From NCBI GenBank assembly GCA_963705155.1, contig CAVPJC010000001.1, positions 62,001 through 126,000 on the forward strand: a stretch of 64,000 nt of DNA. Reading direction: 5' to 3'. A program made the position numbers and the translations under genes. The DNA comes from CAVPJC01 sp963705155 (GTDB lineage: Bacteria; Chloroflexota; Anaerolineae; Anaerolineales; UBA4823). The notes beneath the pieces were generated by a model that was not told the origin of the DNA, searched no databases, and saw nothing but the letters and a program-made list of their open reading frames with translations. Shown here piece after piece: positions 18,819 through 28,700 of the stretch (position 1 is its first letter; each line of letters starts with the position of its first letter).

Positions 18819-20118
18819 TTATTTCTCTTCGATCGTCACGCCCAGGATTTTATCGCCGGGCGCGAGGTCAAAACCCTGTGACGGGTCGCGCAGCGTGATG
18901 CTTTGCACCACTTCCATGCCGCTGATGACCTGGCCGAAAATGGTGTAACCGCCGTCCAGGTGCGCCGCCGGCCCCAGGGTGATAAAGAACTGGCTGCCGT
19001 TGGTATCCGGACCGGCATTGGCCATCGCCAGGATGCCCGCCTTATCAAACTTCAGATCCGGCGAGATTTCGCTGGAAAAAGCGTAGCCCGGGCCGCCGAA
19101 GCCGGTGCCGCTCGGGTCGCCGGCCTGCGCCATGAAATTTGCCAGCACGCGGTGGAAAGTGACACCGTCATACCAGCCGCTTTTGGCCAGAAAAATGAAG
19201 TTATTCACCGCCAGCGGCGCCACGTCGGGGTACAGCTCCAGGACGATATCACCCTTCTCCGTTTTCAGGGTGGCAACGTACTGTTTGGAGGCATCCACCG
19301 TCATAGGCGGACAGGTGGTAAACTGCCGTTTGGTCAACAGCTCCAGCTCAACAATGGCTTTGATATTGGCAGGGCTCATCGGCAGGTTTTCGGGCCAGAT
19401 CCGGCCGTTGATCAGCAGGAAAGGCGTGCCGGGCATACCGATAGCGACGCCCTTATCCCAGGCGGCCTGGGCTTTGGCTACCAGCGCATCACTGAGCATA
19501 TCTGTAGTAAATTGATCCTTATCCAGGCCCAATTCGACGGCGCGCTCGATCACATATGCCTGAAACTCTTCGACCGGCAACTGCACCCATTCGGCCTGGC
19601 GCTCAAACAACAAATCGTGCATCTCCCAAAATTTTCCCTGCAGCCCGGCGGCCTCGGCGGCCTGGGTGCTGAGGGCGGCTTTATCATGAATGGAAGTCAA
19701 TGGAAAGTGTCGGTAAACCACACGCACATCTTCCGGGTATTCAGTTTGAAGTCGCGCCAACACGGGCGCGAGCCCAGAACAGCCTGGTCATTGAAAATCG
19801 CCATATTCCACAAAGGTGACCGACGCCCCCTCCAGACCGTACTGCCAATCGCCGGCAGCCACCGGCGGGAAGATGGAGGCTTCGGTGGGGCCGGGTGTGG
19901 GCCGCGGGCTGACGACCGTGCAGCCCGGCGGCGGCGCCGGCTCGTCGGTCAGCTCAAGCGCGGCTCCCGGCGTGGCAGCCTTGACGGCCTCGGGTGTGGT
20001 CGTACGCGGCGGGTGCGGTTGCCTGCGGCGTGGAGGCATCCGGGGTTGCCGTATTTGCCCTGCAGCCGGCTGCCAGCGCTGCCGTCAGGATCAACCCGAT
20101 GAGTAGAATTTTTCGCAT
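18819..20118 (-). CDS. DsbA-like/cyclophilin lipoprotein with in-frame UGA (putative selenoprotein)
   Basis: The lipoprotein signal starts at the ATG at 20118 with lipobox LAAGC. After a Thr/Pro/Ala linker (one frameshift near 20000) comes a thioredoxin-like DsbA domain (ASVTFVEYGDFQ, then UGA, then PGCSGLAPVLARLQTEYPED, VVYRHFPLTSIH, VAIGMPGTPFLLINGRIW). A full cyclophilin domain follows (LKTEKGDIVLELYPDVAPLA, GVTFHRVLANFMAQAGDPSG, NGSQFFITLGPAAHLDG). The UGA at 19788-19790 sits exactly where the first Cys of CxxC belongs, and the frame continues without a shift. A bacterial-SECIS-like hairpin follows at the right distance. Likely role: disulphide/peptidyl-prolyl folding outside the membrane. 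If not selenocysteine, the UGA is a sequencing error or a nonsense change. Confidence 0.82.
19752..19771 (-). promoter_or_regulatory. Candidate bacterial SECIS hairpin
   Basis: In the mRNA a perfect 7-bp stem (UCGCGCC / GGCGCGA) closes a 6-base loop CGUGUU. The loop G is base 25 after the UGA and is the second loop base, followed by U. Bacterial SECIS elements are described as a stem with a G among the first two loop bases, 16-37 bases from the UGA, so all criteria are met. Confidence 0.6.
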
Positions 20119-20173
20119 ATACGCTCCAAAAACCCTGGTTACAGATTATCCAGCAATTTTACCAGCATCGCGT

Positions 20174-21434
20174 TCATTGGGATTCATCAATCGCTTTCTG
20201 AAGCTGGTCGTAGGTGGACATCCAGGAAATGCGCCGGATAAAATCAGCCAGGCTGGGGCTGGAGAGGCGCAGGCTTCGCACGGCGGCGCCCACCGGGTCG
20301 GTTCCGGCGGCCCCGCCAGGTTGGTCGGCATAGGCGCCGTAGAAAGCGAAGTAGGCCTGGTTCAGCTTGCGGATGCGGTAGCCGTTCTCCCAGAAAAACA
20401 CACGCCGGGCTTCCATGTAGGCCTCGGCCTGTTCCACCTGGCCTTCAGCCAGGAGCTGATCGACAGTCACGCGCGTGATGCGCATCTCCGCCCGGAAATC
20501 AAAGGCAGGGGGCTCCGGCTCCACGGCCGGTTGAGATGGCGAGGAGGGCGGCGGCGCGCGGCGGCGGGGCCAGGTCCGGATAGTAGGTTTGCATCAAAAT
20601 CTGCCCGATCTCCTTGCCGGCGATCGAGGCTGCCGTTTCATTCATGGTGCGCAGCTCGGGGCTGTTCAAATAGCTCACACCCAGCGGGCGCAGGGTCAAA
20701 AAATTGTGGATCCACTCATGCGCTACCACCTCGCTCAGCCAGTTCAGATCGGTGGTTTGCATTACCATGGTGGGATAGACGCCCACCCCGCCAATCCCCA
20801 CCACCAGCGACGAAACATCCAGGCCGCGATCCACTCGCGCTTCCAGGGCCGATTGCTGGTCCACCGTCAGGTCAGGCAGCAGGGAGATGTTGCTGTCCTG
20901 GCGGATGACCTTGCGCGGCGAAACGATGAGCGCCATGGGCAAGGGGGTGCTGTGATAGAGCACCGGCGGCAGGGGCTGCCCCATCGCCGACAGCCCCACA
21001 CCGGCGACCACTGCCGATACCTGGGCCTGCAGCACCGATTCGGCCAGCGGCCCCAACCGGCGGCGGCGGGCATACAGGCCCTGCAGCTCCTGCCGCAGGT
21101 CTGTGGATGCAGCCTGTGGGTCGGCGACCGCAGGATCGGAGAATATGGCGCTGAGACGACCCTCCCCCTGCTGGATTTGCGCCACCAGCTCCAGATAATC
21201 GCGCACCAGCGCCGGGCGCTGACCGGGAGGCAGGTAATCGACGGCCCCCAGGCTTAACTGGTTCAGTTTGATCTCCAGCGCATTCAGAGTCCAGGCAATG
21301 TAATCGAATTCGATCTCGCGGGTAAAGGCGCGCACCCGTTCGGTGCCGTCGCCAGGCGGCAGGCTGCTGCTGCCTAAAAGCAGCATGGAGACCAGGATGC
21401 TGAAAGTTATATTGCTCAAGCGTTTCAAAACCAT
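20174..21434 (-). CDS. Secreted HEXXH zinc metalloprotease-like protein (one frameshift)
   Basis: From the ATG at 21434 there is an N-terminal signal/anchor (MVLKRLSNITFSILVSMLLL). A helical region (VRAFTREIEFDYIAWTLNAL, GLYARRRRLGPLAESVLQAQ) and a catalytic segment LSEVVAHEWIHNFLTLRPLG with the HEXXH motif follow. A downstream MNETAASIAGKEIG Glu is a likely third zinc ligand. After a shift near 20540 the C-terminus is helical (MRITRVTVDQLLAEGQVEQA, FYGAYADQPGG). About 420 residues. I do not recognise the exact family; it looks like a gluzincin acting outside the membrane. It is followed by the DsbA-cyclophilin lipoprotein on the same strand. Confidence 0.72.
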
Positions 21435-21505
21435 GCCGAGATGATAATGCCACAGCCGCCTGGAGTCAATGAAAGCGAATGGCGTGTAACCTTTTGCCGC
21501 TCTCA

Positions 21506-21514
21506 TGCTATAAT
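21506..21514 (+). promoter_or_regulatory. Extended -10 promoter giving a leaderless epimerase mRNA
   Basis: TGCTATAAT is a perfect extended -10 element. The expected start point (about 21521) is only some four bases before the ATG at 21525, and no ribosome-binding site is present. The -35 region is poor, as usual for extended -10 promoters. Confidence 0.6.
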
Positions 21515-21524
21515 GCGCACCACG

Positions 21525-22478
21525 ATGAATTTTCTGATCACCGGCGCAGCCGGTTTCCTGGGCTCTTCCCTTGCCAATTACCTGGCCCGCGAAGGCCACC
21601 AGGTGCGCGGCATCGATGACCTTTCGGCGGGCGATCCCAAGGTGCTCTCGCCCGACGTGCTTTTCACGCGCGGCGATGTAAACGACCGGCCCAAGCTGTG
21701 GACGCTGCTGCAGGAGGTGGACTGCGTTTACCACCTGGCGGCGCGCATTTCGGTGCCCGAATCGGTGCTCTACCCGCGCGAGTACAACGCCGTGAACGTG
21801 GGCGGCACGGTGAGCCTGATGGAAGCCATGCGGGATGTGGGCGTGCACCGCGTGGTCTTCATTTCATCCGGTGCAGTGTACGGCGATCAGGGCGAACAAC
21901 CGCTCAAGGAAACCGCCACACCCAACCCCACCTCACCCTATGCCGTGTCCAAGCTGGCTGCCGAATATTACGTGCGCACCATCGGCGACCAGTGGAAGAT
22001 CGAAACCGTCAGCCTGCGGGTTTTCAACGCCTACGGACCGGGGCAGCACCTGCCCGCCTCCAACCCGCCGGTGATCCCCAATTTTCTGCGCCAGGCGGTG
22101 CGCGGCGGCTCCCTGGTGGTGCACAGCCAGGGAACACAAACCCGCGATTATGTCTTTGTGGATGATGTGGTGCGCTGCATGGTGGCTGCCGCCACCGCGC
22201 CGGGGCTCAACCATGCCACCATCAACGTGGGCAGCGGTACAGAAACCAGCGTGCGCGAGCTGGTGCGGCTGGTACAGGAAACCACCAGCAGCAAATCAGA
22301 AGCGCTTTTCAACCCGCGCACCGACCCGGGCGTCTCGCGCATGTGCGCCGACCTGACCCTGGCGCGCGAAAAACTGGGTTACCAGCCCCGCTTTTCACTG
22401 CCAGAGGGCCTGCGCCTGACCCTGGAACGCGATGCACGCTTCAGCAAAGACCTGCCCACCCGGCCCATCAATCGGTGA
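21525..22478 (+). CDS. NAD-dependent epimerase/dehydratase (UDP-glucose 4-epimerase-like)
   Basis: A 317-residue short-chain (extended SDR) sugar-nucleotide enzyme. NAD-binding GAAGFLGSSLANYLA, the acidic residue after strand 2 (GIDDLS), CVYHLAARISVPES, the catalytic Ser/Tyr-Lys set (FISSGAVYGD and SPYAVSKLAAEYY) and the substrate region NAYGPGQHLPASNPPVIPNF are all seen. These match GalE/WbpP-type epimerases acting on UDP- or GDP-hexoses for surface polysaccharide. I chose the ATG at 21525 over one four codons upstream because the start point of the promoter falls between them. Its TGA overlaps the GTG of the glycosylase gene. Confidence 0.85.
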   Translation: MNFLITGAAGFLGSSLANYLAREGHQVRGIDDLSAGDPKVLSPDVLFTRGDVNDRPKLWTLLQEVDCVYHLAARISVPESVLYPREYNAVNVGGTVSLMEAMRDVGVHRVVFISSGAVYGDQGEQPLKETATPNPTSPYAVSKLAAEYYVRTIGDQWKIETVSLRVFNAYGPGQHLPASNPPVIPNFLRQAVRGGSLVVHSQGTQTRDYVFVDDVVRCMVAAATAPGLNHATINVGSGTETSVRELVRLVQETTSSKSEALFNPRTDPGVSRMCADLTLAREKLGYQPRFSLPEGLRLTLERDARFSKDLPTRPINR

Positions 22479-23059
22479 CCGCTAACCCGCAGCCCCTGCA
22501 CCGCGCTTTCTTTGCGCAAAACACGTTGGTCGTGGCGCGGCAGGTACTGGGAATGCGCCTGGTGCGGATGGAGAACGGTCAGCGCCTGGCGGGTCTGATC
22601 ACCGAAACTGAGGCCTACCGGGGCGAGGAAGACCTGGGCTGCCACGCCCGCGCCGGGTTGACCGGGCGCACCCGCCCTATGTACGGTCCGCCGGGACATG
22701 CCTATATTTACTTTACCTATGGCATGCATTGGATGTTAAACTTTGTCACTGAAACGCAGGGCTTCCCGGCAGCCGTTTTAGTGCGCGCCATCCGGCCTGT
22801 CGAAGGCCTCGATGTGATCGCGGGACGCAGGCGCCCACAGCCCCCCGAACGCTGGACGGATGGACCCGCCAAAGTGTGCCAGGCCCTGAATATCGATGGC
22901 AGGCAGAACGGCCTCGACCTGTGCGCACCTGGAGCAGAAATTTTCGTGGAACGCGGCGAAATCGTTGCCGATGCCAGCGTGACTACCGGGCCGCGTGTGG
23001 GGTTATATAGTGTGTCAGAGCCATGGAAGTCAATCCCCTGGCGCTATCGCTGGACGTAA
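22475..23059 (+). CDS. DNA-3-methyladenine glycosylase (AAG/MPG type)
   Basis: A 194-residue base-excision repair enzyme that removes alkylated purines from DNA. Family features: LARQVLG-type start (NTLVVARQVLGMRLVR), GLITETEAYRGEEDLGCHAR (catalytic Glu), TGRTRPMYGPPGHAYIYFTY, GMHWMLNFVT, AAVLVRAIRPVEG and DGPAKVCQALNIDG. The start is a GTG at 22475 whose GTGA overlaps the epimerase stop, so translation is probably coupled. It ends just where interspersed repeat copy B begins. Confidence 0.92.
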   Translation: MTANPQPLHRAFFAQNTLVVARQVLGMRLVRMENGQRLAGLITETEAYRGEEDLGCHARAGLTGRTRPMYGPPGHAYIYFTYGMHWMLNFVTETQGFPAAVLVRAIRPVEGLDVIAGRRRPQPPERWTDGPAKVCQALNIDGRQNGLDLCAPGAEIFVERGEIVADASVTTGPRVGLYSVSEPWKSIPWRYRWT

Positions 23060-23149
23060 AAAGCGGCTCGCACTTCGTGGATCACGCAATAAACCGAGAT
23101 TGCTTCCCCGCGAAGAGCGCTCGCAAAGACATTTCGAATAAACAAGGAA
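23059..23149 (+). repeat. Interspersed repeat, copy B
   Basis: Contains AAAAGCGGCTCGCACTTCGT, CACGCAATAAACCGAGATTG, CTTCCCCGCGAAGAGCGCTC and GCAAAGACATTTCGAATAAA followed by CAAGGAA, matching copies A and C almost base for base over its second half. The following gene (fabI) has its own site 120 bp away, so here the repeat does not supply the ribosome-binding site. Confidence 0.75.
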
Positions 23150-23275
23150 TTAAGTGAGCAGTTATTCGATGAACCAGTATCCGTAACAAATCATCCAATC
23201 TCGTATCACAGTTCTCTAATCTCGGATCTCGATTCTCTGTTTTCTTTGAACGAATAATCATTTGAGGAGGAAACA

Positions 23276-24058
23276 ATGGGTATTCTTACAGGTAAAACCG
23301 CGCTGGTGTTTGGCCTTGCCAACGACCGCTCCATTGCCTGGGGCATTCTTAAAGCATTTCACGAACACGGTGCCACGCTGGGTGTGAGCTATGCGGGTGA
23401 AGTCCTCGAGCGGCGGGTGAGGCCGCTGGCAGAACAGCTCGGCATCAGCTTTGTGGAGTCGTGTGATGTGACCAGCGACGAGCAGATCCAGCTCACCGCT
23501 GATAAGGCCGCAGCAGCCTTCGGGCAGGTGGATATCCTGGTGCACGCCATCGCTTTCGCCAACCGCGATGAGCTCAACGGGCCGTATTACAACACAAGCC
23601 GGGCGGGTTTCCACCTGGCTATGGATATCAGCGTGTATTCCTTCACCGCCCTGGCCAAAGCTTTTCAGCCCATCCTCAGACCGGGCGGCTCGCTTCTGAC
23701 CCTGTCTTACTACGGAGCGCAGAAGGTATCGCCAAAATACAATGTCATGGGCGTTGCTAAAGCAGCCCTGGAAGCCTCGGTGCGCTACCTGGCGTACGAC
23801 CTGGGTAAGCAGCAGGTGCGCGTCAATGCCATTTCAGCCGGGCCGATCCGCACCCTGGCGGCGGCGGGCGTTTCGGGTTTTAAATCCATGTACCGTCATT
23901 TTGCCGAGATCGCCCCATTGCACGAGAACGTGACCATTGAAGATGTGGGCGGCGCGGCGGTTTTCCTGTGCTCCGATCTGGCAGCCAAAACCACCGGTGA
24001 AGTGCTGTACGTAGACTCGGGTTACAACATCCTGGGTATCCCAGAGCTGGTGGAGTAG
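23276..24058 (+). CDS. fabI: Enoyl-[acyl-carrier-protein] reductase
   Basis: A 260-residue cytoplasmic SDR enzyme that catalyses the last reduction of fatty-acid elongation (trans-2-enoyl-ACP to acyl-ACP with NADH). FabI features: GKTALVFGLANDRSIAWGIL (divergent cofactor loop), VDILVHAIAFANRDELNG, LTLSYYGAQKVSPKYNVMGV with the Tyr and the Lys of YxxxxxxK (SPKYNVMGVAKAALE), and ISAGPIRTLAAAGVSGF. GAGGAGG lies six bases upstream of the ATG. Bactofilin follows seven bases after the stop. Confidence 0.96.
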   Translation: MGILTGKTALVFGLANDRSIAWGILKAFHEHGATLGVSYAGEVLERRVRPLAEQLGISFVESCDVTSDEQIQLTADKAAAAFGQVDILVHAIAFANRDELNGPYYNTSRAGFHLAMDISVYSFTALAKAFQPILRPGGSLLTLSYYGAQKVSPKYNVMGVAKAALEASVRYLAYDLGKQQVRVNAISAGPIRTLAAAGVSGFKSMYRHFAEIAPLHENVTIEDVGGAAVFLCSDLAAKTTGEVLYVDSGYNILGIPELVE

Positions 24059-24064
24059 CCCGCC

Positions 24065-24490
24065 ATGTTCCGCAGGCGAGAAGACTCCATCATGCCGCCC
24101 ACCCAGCCGGTGCCCACCGACCGGGTCACTTCGGTGATGGGCAGCGGCATTGTGTGCAGTGGCACCCTCAGCGGAGCCGGCGGGGTGCGCATTGAGGGCG
24201 CTTTCGAAGGCGAAATCTCGCTGCGCGGTCTGCTGGTGGTGGGTGAAACCGGCCGGGTGACCTGCGAGAACCTGCGCGCCAATTATGTCATCGTGGCCGG
24301 GGCAGTGCGCGGCAACATCACCGCCGAGAAACTTGAAATTCGCAGCACGGGGCGCGTCTGGGGCGATGTGGTGGCAGCCTCTTTTGCAACTGAGGAGGGG
24401 GCTTTTTTGCGCGGCCAAATCCGCATGGAAGAGCATGTGGATCTGGGCGCGAAAGAGGAGGAACCCGCCCAAACCGATCTGGGCGGTTAA
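24065..24490 (+). CDS. Bactofilin
   Basis: A 141-residue bactofilin (DUF583). The right-handed beta-helix core is visible as repeating short strands: SVMGSGIVCSGTLSGAGGVR, IEGAFEGEISLRGLLVVGE, CENLRANYVIVAGAVRGNIT and AEKLEIRSTGRVWGDVVAAS, with flexible polar ends. Bactofilins polymerise without nucleotides into cytoskeletal scaffolds for envelope growth or shape. It lies seven bases after fabI with no strong site of its own, so coupling to fabI is likely. A strong terminator follows. Confidence 0.9.
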   Translation: MFRRREDSIMPPTQPVPTDRVTSVMGSGIVCSGTLSGAGGVRIEGAFEGEISLRGLLVVGETGRVTCENLRANYVIVAGAVRGNITAEKLEIRSTGRVWGDVVAASFATEEGAFLRGQIRMEEHVDLGAKEEEPAQTDLGG

Positions 24491-24501
24491 CCCATCCAAT
24501 G

Positions 24502-24553
24502 AAAGCCGGGGTGTTTGGGCTGGCATAACCCGCCCAAACACCCCGGCTTTTTG
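24502..24553. terminator. Bidirectional terminator between bactofilin and SPFH genes
   Basis: A perfect 19-bp stem (AAAGCCGGGGTGTTTGGGC and its reverse complement) with an 11-base loop, followed by TTG-TTTT on the plus strand and preceded by A residues, serves both converging genes. Confidence 0.88.
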
Positions 24554-24555
24554 TT

Positions 24556-25662
24556 TTACTGAGGCGCTGGTGCCGCGCCGGTTTCCACAGTGGGGACAAT
24601 CCCCGGACCTGGCAGCACCAGGGTGGGGGTCATCCCTTCGAGGGTGAAGATGATTTTGTCCGTTTCCTTCAAAGCGCTGGCGTTTGCCAGGGCCAGCTGC
24701 AGGCGCAGGTATTCCGGGTTATCGGCATACAGCTGGGCCAGCGCAATCTGCTGGGCAAGTTCCACCTTGACCCTTTCGGCAGCCGCCAGGGCCTGGGCGC
24801 GGTTGATTTCCAGATCCTGCTTGGCAGCCAGCAGATCGTTGGCCTTCTGCGCCTCAATCACGGCGCGCTGGGCAGCCAGCCTTTGCTGGTCCAGCTGGGC
24901 CAGGATGGTCTGTTGGCGGGTCTGCTCCTGAATACGGCTCTGCTCAACGCGGATTTCGCCTTCCTGCCGGGCTTGTTCGGCCCGCGCTTCGGCATCGGCT
25001 TTCAGCTTATCCTGAGCGGCTTTTTCGGTGGACAGGCGGGATTGCACGATGGCGTCCAGCGCAGTTTGCACTTCAGGTGAGAGCACCACCTCAGGCACAA
25101 CCACGTTCTGGATCTCCAGGCCGAAGTTTTCCGCCAGCTTGCTCAACTCATCATCCACACAGGAGCGCAGGGTATCGCGCGCCGTACCAATGATCGAATC
25201 ATCGAAGGGGCGCTCACCCACACACACCTTCATCGCCTGGCGGGCCAGGTCGCCAACGCGGCTGCGGGCGAGCTCATCGTTCAGAAAGATGCCGCTGTAA
25301 GCCGCCCAGTTGGATAGAATGATATCCTTGCGGGCCAGGTTGGGCCGGAAGATGTCGCCGCTGACCACCACACCAATGCGCTGCTTGTCGCTGGTGATGA
25401 TCTCCTCGTCCCGCACGCTGAACGACACTGCCTGGCTGGAAACGCGCTGCATCTCAACAAACAGGCCAACATCACTGTAGACGCCCGGGCCGACGATATT
25501 GTAGATCTTGCCGCTGCGAAACTGCACACCCACCTCGTTTTGATCCACGCGGGCAAACAGGTAAAAGAAGCGGCTGCCAAAGGACAACAGGCTCAGTACC
25601 ACCACGACCGCCACGCCGATCAACAAGGCTGAGACGATCAGCTGTCTGGGTTGGGTCTTCAT
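24556..25662 (-). CDS. SPFH/Band 7 (prohibitin-like) membrane protein
   Basis: A 368-residue protein: one N-terminal membrane helix (LIVSALLIGVAVVVVLSLLS), an SPFH domain (YLFARVDQNEVGVQFRSGKI, SFSVRDEEIITSDKQRIGVV, NFGLEIQNVVVPEVVLSPEV) and a long coiled coil rich in A, E, Q and R (AQDKLKADAEARAEQARQEG and onward). It ends in a Pro-rich tail. Prohibitin-like proteins form large ring assemblies at the membrane and guard other membrane proteins. The ATG at 25662 has GAGGAGG upstream; the frame's earlier TTG is not needed. It stands alone, convergent with fabI-bactofilin. Confidence 0.9.
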   Translation of the reverse strand: MKTQPRQLIVSALLIGVAVVVVLSLLSFGSRFFYLFARVDQNEVGVQFRSGKIYNIVGPGVYSDVGLFVEMQRVSSQAVSFSVRDEEIITSDKQRIGVVVSGDIFRPNLARKDIILSNWAAYSGIFLNDELARSRVGDLARQAMKVCVGERPFDDSIIGTARDTLRSCVDDELSKLAENFGLEIQNVVVPEVVLSPEVQTALDAIVQSRLSTEKAAQDKLKADAEARAEQARQEGEIRVEQSRIQEQTRQQTILAQLDQQRLAAQRAVIEAQKANDLLAAKQDLEINRAQALAAAERVKVELAQQIALAQLYADNPEYLRLQLALANASALKETDKIIFTLEGMTPTLVLPGPGIVPTVETGAAPAPQ

Positions 25663-25790
25663 TGTTTTCCTCCTCAATAAAATGTTTAGCGAAGCTGCAG
25701 ATATTGATTACTCTACGTAGCAGCGGGCCAAAGGGCGCGCCACAATAGCCCCAATTCTAATCGAAAGACCGGCCAAACGGGCAGCCCAAT

Positions 25791-28700
25791 TTAAGGACCA
25801 GCCGGCACAATGGGCAGGTAGGCGAAAAACGAAAGATCCACACCAGGCTGGATGCTAAAACGCGCCAGCACAGGCTCATGGTCGGTGGGGCGCAGGGCGG
25901 GGGGGAACTCGGCATTGACGTGCACGATATCGAAAAAGGGCGCTGGCTGGTTGAAAAGGAAATCGCTGACCAGGATGTGGTCGATCACCTGGGCGTTGCC
26001 ATCGAAAATGTAGCTGTAACGCTCCTGCGGGGGCAGGCTTTCCACCAGGTTGAACAACTGGCTGCCTTTCAATGTGTTGAGGGGTGGTGAGAAAGCAAAG
26101 TCGTTCATATCGCCCAACACGACCACAGCCGCAGATGGCTGCACCGCAAGAATTTGCCCGGCAAAGGCGTTAATCACGGAGGCCTGGGCGATGCGGTCGG
26201 CTTCTGAAGGCAGCGGAGGCGGCTGCAAGCGGCCGAAGAGCGGGCCATCGCCGATCTTGGAATTGAGGTGGCAGACGATAACAAACAGCTTCTGCCCGTT
26301 GTATATAAATTCACCTGCCAGGGGTTTACGGCTGTTTTGAAAAACCGGGTTGGTTGGGTCAATGCGCCCTGGGCTGAGGGTCAGCTCAGGGCCGCTTGCC
26401 CCCTGCACCACACCCACCGCAGTAAGAGCATCGCCGCCGGGGCGATCGACAAAGCTCACCCGCTCGGGGCGGAAGAGCAGCCCCACGCGGATGTTTCCGC
26501 CCGGGTCGCCGCCATCCCGGTTGTCCAACGGGTCGATGCTGCGGTAATCGTAAAGCGGGCCGCCTGCCGCCTGGATGGCAGCCAGCAGGGTCTGGTAAGT
26601 CTGCGCCGCGCTCGACCACACCGTCATTGAGGGTGCCGCTGTCATCCTGGATTTCTTCGACCGCCAGGATGTCCGGCGCATGCAAATGCTGCACAATCTG
26701 GGTCGCCAGGGCGGCAAACTTGGCTGGCGGGTCCGATGGGTCGAGGTTTTCCAGGTTGAAGGCCGCCACGCTGAGCTGGCCGGGCAGCGCCGTGGGCGCC
26801 GTTTCCGAGATCACCCCGCCGCTGAAGGGCGGCAGAGGCACGGTATTGATCAACTTGAAGTTGTTGGCGCTGTAATCCAGCACACCGGTGATGACGCCCG
26901 CAAAGATAGCACCGGTGCTCACCTGCGGCTCGCTGTTGATAATGGCGTCATCCACATGGATGCGCTCCGGGTTGTAATCTCCCGGCTGCACCACGAGTGC
27001 GCCGCGCGCCGAAAAGACGCCGGCGCTGGCCCCGGCATCGCCAACCAGGGCAATCTCGCCCTCTTTGTCCGTCCCGGCCACGGCCAGGCCGTCCGCCAGC
27101 GAGACGCGCATCCCTTCCAGGCTCTCATAAAAATCCAGGCCGTCCATGGACGGGTCGAAGACGCCGCCGGTTTCCACACTGCCGCCGGCATCGTCTTCAA
27201 TCACCCCGGCAGGTGGAAGGCGCCCACCCGCTCCGATGCGCACCGGCGGCGGGAGCAGCAAACCGTTTGCCCAGACGGTGACCGAGGCATTGGTGCTCTG
27301 AACGCGCGTGAGCGGCAGCCCGCCCAGGTCAGCGCCGCCTGGATAAACCTCTTCCACCAGGCCTGCCACGCTCACCCCGTCGCCCACCTGCACCACGGGT
27401 GGCTGACCCACGTAAACAAAGATGCCTTCAGAGGTGGCCTCATCGCCATCCGGGGCTGTATCCTGGATATAAAAACCGTTGCTGCGCCGGGCTGTTACCA
27501 CGCCCAGCAGGCCCACCACCTGCCTCCCAACCAGGGGTGAACGGTGCGCCCGTCCCTGGATATGGCGGATATGCAGGTCGGGGCTGACCAGTGTGACCAG
27601 CGGTGGGCCAAAAGTGAGCGCCGGGAAGTTGGCAGTCGAGACGGCATAGCGCGTGTTGTAAAGATAAGTGACCGCCTGGGTGGCAGTGACCGCGACGCTG
27701 ACCTGCAGACTGGCATAGGCGGGCAGCGCGGCTGCATCCCAGCGCACTTCCCCATCCGAATAGCTGCCTCCGGCCGAAGCGCGGGCAAAGACCGCCTGGG
27801 CCGGCAGGAGGTCGGTGATGACAACCCCGGTGAGGGCCTGGTCGAAATCATTCTGGATGGTGAGCGTGTAAGTGAACAGGCTGCCGGGATCGACGCGCAG
27901 CGGGGCGGTTTTGTTAATCAAAGGCGTGGGTGAGGCCGCCCGCAGAACGGTGGTCCAGGAGGCCAGGTTGTTGGCCGGGTCGTCGCCCGGGGCGCTGCTC
28001 AGGCTGAGGTTGTTGGTGAGCAAATCCCCGGGGAGCAGGCCGGCGCCTGCCGTGGCGGTCAGGTGAATGGTGACCTGTGTTCCGGACGGCACCTGGCCCA
28101 CCTCCCAGACCAGCAGACCCGGCGCGGGGCTGCTGAACGGGTAGGGGCTGTCCTGTGAAAGGTAGGTCGTGCTCAAAGGAAGCGTGTCGGTGAGCAGCAG
28201 ACCCGTGGCAATGGGGATGCCCGTGTTGGTGATCACCAGGGTATAGCGCAGCGGGGCGCCCGGTACGGCTGTTTGCGGGCCGGTTTTTGCCAGGGTCAGG
28301 TCATTGTTGGCGAGGAAGTGCTGCAGGGTGTTGATGCCGCCGCTGGTGCTGGCGGCCGGCCCGGCCCAGGAAAAATCGGCATAAACCTGCCCGCTGCCCT
28401 GCAACTGCAGCGAGGCGCCCACCGGGTCGGCGCCGGCTTCAACCACGCCGATATCGCTGCTGACCATCCCGGCAGCCGGACCGTTGAGGGCGGTGAAGGC
28501 GCCCTGCGTAGCTGAGGAACTGCACCACCGCGTTGGAAGAATCCACCAGCGCGATGCCAACCGGCCCATTCCGCAGGCCGTTGGTGGAATAGGCAAAAAA
28601 GAGCACCCCGAAACCGTTTTGCAGATCTGGAAGGCTGCCGCTCAACGCCCGGGTATTGTAAACCGCGCCACCCACACCGTCGTAGAGCACCAGGCTCCAG

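Noticed and set aside
19788..20039. A separate short proline-rich protein ending at 19788
   Set aside because: The downstream frame is the same and completes a DsbA domain, so the TGA is internal to one gene.
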